A DNA stretch of 64,000 nt from the NCBI GenBank assembly GCA_030549775.1, contig CM060175.1, positions 12,794,455-12,858,454 of the forward strand. Direction: 5' to 3'. A program made the translations under genes and the position numbers. The notes under the pieces are model-generated. The model made no database searches. It had not been told where the DNA came from and worked only from the letters and a program-made list of their open reading frames with translations. Every line of letters begins with the position of its first letter. The first letter of the stretch is position 1. This DNA comes from Tamarix chinensis (taxonomy: Eukaryota; Streptophyta; Magnoliopsida; Caryophyllales; Tamaricaceae). This document shows positions 44,797-55,707 of the stretch, in pieces.

Positions 44797-47510
44797 GCGG
44801 ATGAGAAAGAGAATGTGCCAGGAAATCACCGATGGCTTATATATGAAGGTGAGTGCTTAGAATCTTTAACTTCATTGTTGTCTTATTTGGTGAACTATTT
44901 GTGACATTATTACTTGAGAGTTTTATCTTATTGTTGTTTTGCATCTTCCTATGTCCCTCTTCCTTTGTCAAGGTATAATTTCTTATTTATCAAAAAGTTT
45001 CAAATGTATTTTAGCATTTCAACATGCGTTTCCATCCCCAAAATGTTTTGGGGATGGAGTAAGCTAGTAGCTAGCCATTTTTCATGAAACCATGTTGGGG
45101 GCTTGAGGTTGGGGACTCATAGGAGGAAAATGATGAAGCATCTTTACTATGTGGATGAAGGGATGTTCCTATTATTTTCCTTCATTTTTAATCCAACAAA
45201 TGAATTATTTTATTTTATTTTTTTGATAATTAAGCTTACTAACAAAGGAATCATTTACAATGTCATATTATTTCACACAGAAGAGATTGAATCCATATGT
45301 GTAAACTTACTAATGTAATGCTTATATCTTTTTCTTGAGAGTATGGTGCAAAGTACTTTCATATGCATAATAGGTAAAACAAAAAACTACATATCATATA
45401 GTTTAAATGAACATGGTGTTATCAATAACTAGAATTTTCTATACTTTTTGTTGGTTGAAATATTAATTTTTAAAATAAATTTATCTTTAATTTGAAATAT
45501 TAAAAAATAAAAAGTATACCAAATATATTTTGCATATTTTTGTTCTTAAATAAATATCTATATTTGTGTACTTTTGATATCAAAAAAATATAGATTATGT
45601 AAAATATTCATCAATTCAATGCTACACATTAATGATCTTGAAAGTTAAAAGTTTGAGTAATCTAGAAGTTAATTATCATCAACTCAAAGACATTCATAAT
45701 TTCAAGGGCTTATATTAATCTTAAATCGATGATTATAATATGAAATACTCATTGACAAAAGACTTATTCATGAACATAAAAGGATAATATTTATCAACTA
45801 AAGATCTATTCATCAATTACTAGCTCAACATTCATTAACTATGAGATTAATATTTATCAATTTCATACACCATATTTATCATTGTGCACTCAATCTTAAG
45901 TAACTATGAAATCAAATAATTATCAAGTTGTGAGATTATATTTATCAAGTTGTGAGCTTAATTTTTAGCAATTGTGAACTCAATATATGTCAATTATAAA
46001 CTTAATACTCAACACTTGTAAATTACATATTTATCATGTATCTCTATAATTTTACTATTTTTTCAGTAGCAAAATACTTGTCACTATCCACTCAGAACCC
46101 AATTCAGCTCTTAATATAGTTCAAACACAAAAAAGGTGATTATGTCAAATACTCGTAGTTAACACCCATTAGCTCAAAATTTTAATATTCATTAGTTCAA
46201 TTCCATGACACAAAACTAATTACATGATAAACAAGTGGATGATATTATAGATCCCATATTTGGGTTATTTTTTGTTATGTAGATTTTTTATGATCAATTA
46301 TGTGTACACATTTGTATGGGTTGGCTCTTTTCTTTTTTATTTTAGTATTTAAGGTGTATTAACTTATCCTTTTACATTGTTGTAAGAAATCCATGCATTT
46401 GATGATGGATCTAATAAGAGTTTAGCCTTATGTTGTTGTTTGCCATTATTTTGTATCATCTGCATCCATATTAAAATTTTCATGCCTTTGTAATTTATTG
46501 TAACATATAGGATAGGAAAGTCATAAAATTCATCACCTAATTACCAACCTTTCATGAGAATTTAACTAGTCATAATCAAATAAAACTAAAAACAAGCATC
46601 AACATCATAATCAATTAATATAAATGAAAAACACCTTATATAAAAAATAGTAAACCATTTGAAAGACGAAGAAAGAAGAAGATGGCGAAATCACGAGCAA
46701 AGATGTGTTTATAGGCATATAAAATAATTTTCACTTTTCTCACTAGTTTAGTTATAGTGCCTTGATAGGTTGTCATCACATTGTTAAGAATCTAGTTGAT
46801 GAAGATAAGCCTTTTCACACCTTTATAATGGAATTAGGCATTGTGATGTTGTATTCAACATCACAACTGAGGACAAGGCTGTGTAGGAATTGAGACCATT
46901 CTAGCCAATTTAACATATACCTCCAATTCTCCCTTGATACCTTACATAGATTTAACAATTGATTAATATCCTCTACCAACCTAATCAACCACTACATTGT
47001 GCACTATTTATCACCCTCTATATGGTCAAATTTTCCTTGGTAGTGAGGCATGCTTATAGATAAACTAGAGAACTATTTGATGTCTAGGGAATCCCTCTTG
47101 TTTCCATACAATATGATACCATTTCAATTAACCTCCTCTTGGTTGAATCTTATCTTAGACTAGGCCAATGAAATATCTCTCCTACTATTCACACTCCCCA
47201 CTAGTGATATGTTGGCCCATCACTCCTGTTAGCCATATCATCTTTTTGAAACCTATGAATGATTAGGCTTGTACTCATAGGTATAAACCTCATCCCCTTT
47301 AACGTAGTACTCACACATGAAGCCATCAACTACATCTTTGTAGTTAATTCCAAGAATAATATTCTAGAATTAATTCTTTGTAGTTATCTTCAATCTCAAG
47401 TAACATCCTTGAAATTCATTATAGAAAATATTTTTTGATGCATTTTTCATGTACTTAAAATTAAATAAACAATGTATAACAACCCCCATTTGATCTAAAA
47501 AATACAATAT
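44797..47510. other. AT-rich non-coding region with a short-unit degenerate array
   Basis: No gene was identified. A short open stretch just right of copy D (44797-44849) ends in GAAG|GTGAGT and could be a remnant exon. A perfect 12-bp inverted repeat lies at 45032-45057, and 45640-46030 is an array of about 25-base degenerate units. 46640-47460 has scattered open frames without family resemblance. Confidence 0.4.
45640..46030. repeat. degenerate tandem repeat, TTTATCAAGTTGTGAGCTTAA type
   Basis: At least twelve imperfect units of about 22-28 bases sharing ATCAA and TGTGAGCTCAAT. The best-preserved units are at 45925-46000. Confidence 0.65.
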
Positions 47511-48990
47511 TATTGACCTTGTAAGTCAGTTCATATCGTAATCCTTAGTTTTGATGATAACTAACAACCCTTAATTAGGGTTTTAATGTGGGTGTTTAAG
47601 TGCTTGAGCTATACAAGTCCAATTGATGACAAACATATTCAAGAAATTATTCTAACTGCAAATAAAGAAAAAATAGCAATCAAGTTTCTCAAAGCACTTA
47701 AGAATGGACTACATTCAAGCCCATTGTCAAGTGCTAAGGAATTTCAACCTTTATATTAAGTCAAGCACTTAAGGGATTAAGAGTTCAAGCTGGTCTACAC
47801 ACTTTCATATCAAGACCAAACAAAGATTCAAGATCTCAAGACTTTAGCTTCATGGTATAATATTCTAAGTCTTTGGTTTTTTCCATGTAAGGTTATTTAA
47901 ACACTAACGTTTTTGATTTATCCCCTGGAATAGTTTAAAATCTTCCTTAGAATTTATTTGATGTAAATTCTGTATTAGTTTTAAATTCCAAATCTTTTAA
48001 AAAGTCTTTTCTAGTAGGATACAGTTGACTGATTTCAGAACCTATCTATTCATTTGTATTTTCAAAAACATGACTTTAACTTTTCAAAAACCTTGAAAAC
48101 TGATTGACTAGCTCCTAAGGATCTTCTATTATAAGAAAAGTTGGTTAGTCTCTAATTGAACATTATTATTGGTTTCCTCAAACTCGTCAATTTGTTCTTA
48201 TAATTAATCAACTTGTTTCACTAACTAGGATATGGGTTGAGCTTCTACATAAACCAAAATTTCCTCTATTTGAATACTTTAGCTGGTTTCCTTAAAGTGA
48301 TTAAATAGTATAACTAACTAGGATGTGGGTTGAAAAAAGTACAAAATAGTTTGTGAAGGAGGTAAACTATTTGACTGGTTTGAACAAACCAATTTAATGG
48401 TCACATTGACATATAGAATTTTTTGCTAAACCATTCAATTATTATTATGTGTTCAAAGAACTTAAAATGCAAATCACTAAACTAACCCAATAGTTACTAC
48501 ATTTTACTGACTCATTTATGTAATAATAACATGTTTATTATAGGTCTTAACACATTAATTTTCTTAATTATACCAACAAATTGACAAGTTAGGTTAAATA
48601 GTCAACTTGTACCCTAAATTGATTGAATTGTTTGATGTGGAAGATAATAAAGGAATTATTATTTCACAATGTAGGACCTCTTTGTCTTGTTTCTTGAAGT
48701 AGAAATGATGTTTAAAGTTTATGTAATACTTGAAATCTAAAGTATTATTCAACGAGTGCCACGGTTTGAATTTGATCTTCACCAAGATCAAATCAATTCT
48801 AAAGAGAAATCATGAAGTTTTCTCTAGAGAACAATACTTAAACTCTCAAGATAAACTCACTGGAAGAGGAAGGATGGGAGATTCAAATTCTCTCTTGATA
48901 ATTCATCTAGTTCCTCATTCATTAGTCATTGTTATCAAATGTACAAGCACCATCACACACACACACACACAGAGGCTATCCTTGGTGAAT
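47511..48990 (+). repeat. dispersed repeat fragments (TTTTGATGATAAC family); no gene
   Basis: TTAGTTTTGATGATAACTAA at about 47546 and the following AAGTGCTTGAGC region belong to a repeat related, in opposite orientation, to 50536-51030. Motifs such as CTAACTAGGATATGGGTTGA and AACTGGTTT recur. A (CA)n run lies at 48953-48971. The part next to 49000 may be the eroded 3' LTR of the gypsy pol fragment. Confidence 0.4.
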
Positions 48991-48999
48991 TCTTCTTCT

Positions 49000-50535
49000 T
49001 ATAAATATATATAATACCTACAAGAATCACTTAATAAAATATTATTAGAGTTATTATAAAGGCGTTCAAAATTTTCAAGAATAATTAGTACCATCTCTAA
49101 ATATGCTAACTCTTGAACTCCAACATTAGAAGAATAAGATGGAGATGTTCTTAAATCATTATCCCCTTGTAACCAATAATTTTTCCTCAAATTATCATCA
49201 CTATAATACAAAGATAAATCACCAACATTGAAAGTCCTAGAAAATCCCTAATAAGATTCAGGTAATTCAAATTCATAAGTATTATTTTTAAATTTTCTTA
49301 AGATTTTAAATGGTTCATCCGCTATTGGAATTAGTTTAGTTTTTCTTAAGTTTGGAAATCTCTCTTTTGTTAAGTGTAACCAAACCAAGTATTCTAGTGA
49401 AAACACTTGTGTAATTCTATTTTTGGTTTCATGAGTTTAGTATTTAGCATTAGATTTCTCAATGTTATTCTTAATTTGCTCATGAATTTTTTAAAAGAAT
49501 TAAAAAAATTTATTAGCATAATAGTTCTCAATGTCACCTTCATTTAATGACAACATATCAACAGGCAAATAGGGAGTAACTCCATATACAACTTTAAATG
49601 GACTCGATTGAGTTGCACTAGAAGGACTACTATTATATGCAAATTTAGCATGTGTAAGTTTTATGACCCAATCTTTTGAACTGTTATTAACTAATCCTAA
49701 TAGTAAAGTTTTTAAGGTCTTATTAGTCACATCGGGTTGACCATCCATTTATGAATGATGAAATGTACAAAACAATAACTTAGTACCTAACATATACCAA
49801 AGCCTCTTCCAAAAGTAACTCAAACATTTTACATCTCTATCTGATACTATACTTTTAGGAATACCATGTAACCTTACTATTTCATTGAAATATAAATTGG
49901 CCACATGAGTTGTAGCATCCATTTTATTACAAGGAATAAAATGTGCCATATTAGAAAATCTATTAATTGCTACCATAATAGAATCATTTATCCTTTGTGT
50001 CCTTGGTAACCCTAGGATAAATTTCATATTAACCCCCTCTCACGATTGATTAGGATCAGGTAAAGGAGTATGTAAACATTTATAGAAGAAACTATTTCTC
50101 TTTTGAGAGGTCACACATCTCCCAATAATGTCTTGTACTAAATTTATCATTCGTGACCAATAAAAATGCTCTTGTAATGTTTTTATAGTTTTATGAACAA
50201 CAAAATAACCAGTTATACTCCTTTATGTACTTCTTTAATAAGTAAATCACACACATTATACACAAATTATTAAGTTTGAAAACAAAGTCATCTTGAAGCA
50301 CATAATTACCATGACTATGATTTTTCTTAAATGGATCATAAATTCCAAAGAAATCTTCACCTTTTTCATATAACTCTTTCAACATTTCAAAACCTAATAA
50401 TTTAATATCCAACACAACAAGTATCATATATCTTTTTGATAATGCATCTGCTACAATATTTTCTTTACCATCAAAATTTTTGACAGAAAACATAAAAGAT
50501 TCTAAGAAACTAACCAAATTTTCATGCCAAGGACT
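49000..50535 (-). pseudogene. Ty3/gypsy pol fragment (RNase H end, integrase, C-terminus)
   Basis: On the minus strand: the RNase H to integrase linker (NFDGKENIVADALSKRY, about 50470), the integrase core ([42 protein letters not shown], about 49840-50020), DGQPDVTNKTL (about 49735) and FAYNSSPSSATQSSPF. The chromovirus-type end FNVGDLS with a short ~90-residue tail follows. Stops interrupt it at about 50040 and 49748 and elsewhere. In two of the three catalytic motifs the acidic residue is changed (MKF for MDF; DGQPD for DGQTE). Most of RT and gag is missing to the right. Confidence 0.85.
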
Positions 50536-51030
50536 ACTTTTATTTTACCTACGCTCTGGGTATACACCAAACTAGCCGATCGATCCTGAGACCAGTCGAT
50601 TGGTCCTGAGACCTATCGACTAGTTCCAACTAAAACTAAATAAGTTTTAAAACACTTTGAAAAGATTTGGAAATCAATATTAATCATGAATTAATATGAA
50701 TTGAATTTTAAGTCGAGTTTTTGAAGAGAAAAAAGTAAAGAGTTTTGATTAAAATGTGATATTGCTCAAACTAACTCTTTACAATAAAGCCTATGACTTT
50801 AGAAATATGATCCTTAAACCTTAAGTATTAGTTATCCTCATGTGATATTCTCATTTGCTTTGAAGCTTGATTATTCTTTTATGCTTATACTTGAGAGATG
50901 ATTTAAGTAAGTGTGATTTGGTATCTTTTTTTGTCAATTGCAATTCATACACACTTAAACAAACTTATTTTTATTTAAACATGTTTGTTATCATCAAAAC
51001 AAAGACAAGGACATTGTTTTACTTATGAGG
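50536..51030. repeat. fragment of the GGGGGTGAATAG-type repeat
   Basis: Contains GCCGATCGATCCTGAGACC and CAGTCGATTGGTCC near 50573-50610, then an AT-rich part ending in ATGTTTGTTATCATCAAAAC (about 50983). The same order and orientation are seen at 12790-13450. It abuts the gypsy fragment at about 50535. Confidence 0.5.
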
Positions 51031-53749
51031 TCAACATATTTATTTAGTTATTTATTTATTTTTGTCCTTAATCCTTTTATTATTATTCTGTTAACCCTTA
51101 AACCTAACCAGTAACTTCACTACACTCTATCCTCTCTCTTTGTTTGTTCCAATTGAATAACCCAACCCTAACCCCAAACCTAACCAAATTAAACCTAACA
51201 CCAAGTTTAAACTCAACCTAAAAAGATCACCAAACAAACCCCCCATACTACTTACTAAGTATGTTTCCTCAACTCTTTCCCCATATGCCAACATCAACTT
51301 ACCTTTGCCATGCTTCATACCATAAACAACCTAACACCCATAGCCTATTTATTTTTCCTCTCCATACCTCGCTTGACTCACCTAATCATACGCAACCTAT
51401 ATACCCACTTTTCATTATGTTTTTCATCTCTGGTGTACCACCAATTGGCCTTTAATTCCCTATGCTTCCTAGTCATTTCCTTCTCACTTAAACCAATTCC
51501 TTTAACCCCTATCTCTCTCCTTCATTTTTCTAATCGTCTCCAACCCATGCTTTATTCCTTATCTTGTTCCTTTCTTAGCTTTCATTTCCCCAACCAAGCC
51601 AATCATCATTGTTGTCTTATTGTAGCCGCTTGGTGTTTGTCGTAAAGCCTCACTAATGACCTTCATCGCTGATAACCACTACTACCATCCCTTTTGTTTT
51701 TTCTTACCAACCATCACCATGACCAAGCTTTATCCCAAAACCTTCCCAATGCTCATCCCTACTAGCACAACCTCTTTCTTAACCTTCTCAATGCAACAAC
51801 AATCTCGTGTGAGAACCCCAACATGATTACATCACCTTAGAAGCTAGATGAAGCGTGAAATCATGGAGAGACCATATCATTGTTGCACAAGGAATTGAAA
51901 AAGCTAGTCCTTTGTTTCATGAAGATCAATGAAGGTAGATCCTAATAGCTTAGAAAATGCATGCAACCAACCTCCATCACCCCTTATGTGAGCTATTGTC
52001 ATTAGTGCCTTATGTGTGCATGAAGTATCAACAAAACTGACTATTATCTATGTGAATTCCTCACATTGAGGAGATTGGGTAGCATGAATAACCCTTGTTT
52101 TTTCTAGACTTATTTTGGTTATTTTCCTTATCCTTGCTCCTAAAAGTTTGATTATGCTAGTTAATTATATGTATGGTATTAAAGCTAATATATGTTGTGT
52201 TATGTGCATTATTAGATTTAGGTGATCACAATCTTGTTTGGGATGGCCTTAGATGAGGAATTTTTGTGGCACACTTTGTGTAACGTGGAGGTAAATCCAA
52301 TGACACCATAGACAACATAATTCTAAGCTTATGTGACGGTAACTTTTTGTTTTTTTAAAAAATTGAAAGCATACGAAACTATTTTCTTATGTTTAATTTT
52401 ATGATCTATAAAATAATGTATGTTAGCATATTAGAAAATAATTATCATGTATTATTTGGTTCTATTTAAAATATGAGGATGTATGCATGTGCTATTGTAC
52501 AAATTGTTGTTAGAAATATTATGCATGTTTAGGGTTAGGGTTTGATTTTGATTTTTTTCCTTTCAATGTCTTTCTTTCCATGCTAAGTAGTTTAGTACAC
52601 TCCTAGAATATTTTAGATAGATTTTGATATATAGCATGTTGGTTTTTAGCATACTTAAGATTAGTTTTAGATTATTCTTTATTTGCATGTTCTAGGGGTA
52701 GAGAGGTAAATTTATATATACCATGAGTCATGTCTTAAATTATTATATGGGATTAGCATAAACGTTATAATATATGAGAAAATACATGCTGGGGTATTAT
52801 ATGTGTAATATGTTATATTCATAACTTATGGCTAATATTGTCTTTTATCAAGTTGTAGAATTTACTTACATGATAAATTATTTTTAATTATTATATTTTA
52901 ACCTTTTTATGAGAAATCGATAATTGAAATCATGTTTAGTATTACAATGGTTAAACGTGAGATAATTAGGGTTTTAAGGGCATTTTGGTTATTAGGAAAA
53001 AATGTATCTCAAGGTAAATAATTGGATTAGGTTGGCCTCACTAGATGGTTTGGATGAACTTAATCTTGACTCTTGACTTTGACTGGAACCATTAACCTTA
53101 GTGTGAGCTTGAATAATTAGGAAAAAAGGGGGAAATATTTAAGTATAGAATTTTAATTATTGTGCATTATGTGATATTATATTATTTCCTTATCAAGATA
53201 TAAATAATTAAAGTAAAAGATCCCAAGATTGGAACTGGTGTCTCTTTTGGTGTAGTTACCTTAAAGATGTGGTTTAACCTACGATTCTATTTAGTTTTAC
53301 TTGGTGTATTTTAGTGCCTTAACTAGGCCCTATATCTTACTCTACTTAATTTTTTGGGCTTCTTAGAAGATATGCATACTTAAGGATTAGGTGACCTAAG
53401 ACGTACGAGGGTAGTTTGTTGTCTATGTGGGTTAGTATGACTAGGTGTATGTTATGTCCCTAGGTCCTAAGGTATAAAGGTATTGTGTTGTCCCTATGTA
53501 CCCATATGACTGAGTGTATATGAGTGTCCTCCTGTGTACCAGTATGACCGAGTGTATATGAGTGGCCTCTATTTAACTTGTATTCCCTTGAGTAAACTAA
53601 ATATTAAGGAAGTAATTTTGTTGATGCTATCTCAGAAGGTTATGTTATGGTAGGTCAATAGAGCCTTAGTGTACTACCCTAATTGTTCTGGATTTTGTAA
53701 TGACTGTGAAATGGTTAAGTGTGTTGGAAAAATGATCATCAGGTATTAG
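51031..53749 (+). repeat. older TGTAACACCCC-family copy N
   Basis: CT-rich island at 51120-51830, then AT-rich. GAGATAATTAGGGTTTTAAGGGCA at about 52960 (read in part) and AAAGATCCCAAGATTGGAAC at about 53216 match copies M and C. GCCCTATATCTTACTCTAC at about 53326 is shared with copy C at 36026. Its right end is cut by copy G at 53750. No gene; the Ser/Leu/His-rich frames at 51261-51645 come from the CT-rich island. Confidence 0.6.
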
Positions 53750-53860
53750 TGTAACACCCCAATTTTTCACTCTTGTAAAATTATATTTAAAAAGAATCAT
53801 GCGGAAGCAAACATAAGAAATATGGAGTGTTACCTCTACATATAGCATAAGGTAGATGTA
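53750..53860 (-). repeat. TGTAACACCCC-family copy G, left terminus
   Basis: Starts TGTAACACCCCAATTTTTCA, the best-preserved terminus outside B, then GGAGTGTTACCTCTACATAT. It is interrupted after ATGTA (53856-53860) by an Athila-like LTR and resumes at 55186 with ATGTCCCTCATCTTATC. The remainder is separated by the Helitron that starts at 55216. Confidence 0.65.
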
Positions 53861-55185
53861 TAATGAACCTAATATTTTCTATGTTTTCATCCTGATTTGC
53901 TTGTGATTTTAATCAACATCCTATGTGATTAATTGTTCTTTTATCTATTTTAGCTATCTAGTTTGTGTTACCACTCTCATTTTATTCTTTTATAGGAATT
54001 AGTTTGAAGAACAAAAAAAATTAAAGGAAATGGAGCAAGAATATAGAGCAAGGAGGACCTACGGAAGGCAATGAAGGTAAAGAATCAACTTCTCATGAGA
54101 GAAGGAACTCAAATAATCAAAGAAGGAATCAAAAGAAGAATAAACATTAGTGCACGGTCGTATAGGCTTATCGTGCACTGTAACAGAGCCACCCCAAGTC
54201 ATTGTACGATCATGCAACTTAACGATGTAGATGGCACTTATTTCCCTGGTCACATAATTTAAATCCCTAAACCTTTTGTATTTGATATTTTTTCTTAGGA
54301 CAATTCAAATTTTTCTCTCTTTTTCCACATTCCTCTTCACATTGTACATCAAAACCCTAATACTCTTTAGATCTAATTTAAGTTTATTAGCATTGTAATG
54401 GACAAATTTTGATGTTCTTCATCAATTTTAGAATCAATTAAGGTTTTATCTTCTCTTCTCTATTTTGAATTTATATTATTCATGCTATTTACTTCTTTAT
54501 GTTTATCATTATCATGATTGTGCTTGAATAGATTTATTTTTTAGCATTGGATCTAGTTTAAATTATTAATTAAAGGTAAATTAGTTTAATTTTTGTTCTA
54601 ACTTCTCAACTACTTAAATTTAATTATTAGGTCTACACTTAAGATTAAGTTGCTTGATCATTAATTTGAATAGACATAGGTATCTAATCAAAGAACTAAA
54701 ATGTGAAGATTAATAAACTAAAATCTAACAATTGAATGAAAGAATTAAACCACAAAACTAGGCTAAAGTCTTTTGGAAATTGTATAGATTTAGCATAGAA
54801 TATACTAAATTTGATTTGATTTAATACCATAAAAATATGTTATTAACTTGGATTAGATAAGATTATTATACCTTGAAAGAAGTTATTATTTAATTAATGA
54901 TATTTCACCATCTCGGATTTAAGTAGTTATTTGAAAATTAAATTGATTGTTCATTAATTACTGATTTATTATGATAGTTAAATCCTATACTTTATTATCC
55001 ACTACTTTAGAGATTATATTTTTTTAGTCTTTGCATGTAATTCCATATTTCATAACCATATCTTTATCGATTACTCAATCTAGATAGTTGAAATAGTAGA
55101 GGTTCATACTCAACAACAAAGTCCTTATGGGATACAACCTTAACGTGCTACAATGAGTCTATTCACTTGTAGATTTAGCTCATCA
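53861..55185 (+). mobile_element. Athila-like solo LTR, 1325 bp
   Basis: The right end, CCTTATGGGATACAACCTTA, then TTCACTTGTAGATTTAGCTCATCA, has the sequence that closes Athila/Calypso LTRs; in intact elements a GGCGCC-containing primer-binding site follows, but here repeat copy G resumes. The upstream part GGAATTAGTTTGAAGAA, then AAATGGAGCAAGA, is also typical of that family. Flanks ATGTA (53856-53860) and ATGTC (55186-55190) are a 5-bp duplication with one mismatch. The left end TAATGAACC is inferred from that duplication. Confidence 0.7.
54149..54179 (+). other. 8-bp stem hairpin in the Athila-like LTR
   Basis: AGTGCACG and CGTGCACT, separated by 15 bases, form a perfect stem. Athila LTRs often carry GTGCACGG/CCGTGCAC hairpins of this kind. 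Confidence 0.6.
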
Positions 55186-55215
55186 ATGTCCCTCATCTTA
55201 TCTTATCTTATCTTA
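55186..55215 (-). repeat. copy G continuation with (CTTAT)n
   Basis: ATGTCCCTCATCTTATC continues copy G after the Athila LTR (compare 30330-30350). Four to five CTTAT units end at the Helitron insertion point; base 55215 is the A that precedes the Helitron. Confidence 0.5.
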
Positions 55216-55245
55216 TCTTACTATATATAAAAGAAGAATACACTG
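55216..55245 (+). mobile_element. Helitron 5' terminus
   Basis: A|TCTTACTATATATAAAAGAAG fits the TC-CTATA-TAAAAGAG start of plant Helitrons, and an RPA-like gene follows 470 bases downstream. No matching 3' hairpin with CTRR-T could be found before 64000, so the element either extends past the window or has been disrupted. The length is unknown. Confidence 0.7.
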
Positions 55246-55707
55246 CAACATATTTTCCCTCCAAAACTACTATTACACATGTCTCTAAACTGTAAAACAA
55301 TATCATAATTTTTTATTTAAAAATACAGCACAAGTACATTACATCATTTGATACAAATAAAAAATTACAAGTGTCCACATGTCAGGTTTTAATTTGCTGC
55401 AAGCCTTTGCCTGTGATTGCCACACAGAATCAGTTGGCCACTAACATCCAACAGTTGGAAAGAAGCACCGCACAATTTGATAATCTTGAGAATCAACCCT
55501 GTTCTATAAATAGGTATTGAGCAGCTAAAATTCACATACAAATAACCTCTTGTGCTTGAGTTGTAGGTATTCTGTGTAGTTATTGACTCACTTCTTTTCA
55601 CTCAGCTTTTTTTCTTTATATTATTAATCATTTATAAATCTTCTTATGTCAATAATTTTTACATTATTTTCATTTTCATTTATAATTTGTATGTCAGAGA
55701 AGAAAGA

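Noticed and set aside
51127..51645. Small genes in the CT-rich part of copy N
   Set aside because: Overlapping frames on both strands in a pyrimidine-rich LTR island, with no domains and no conserved start.
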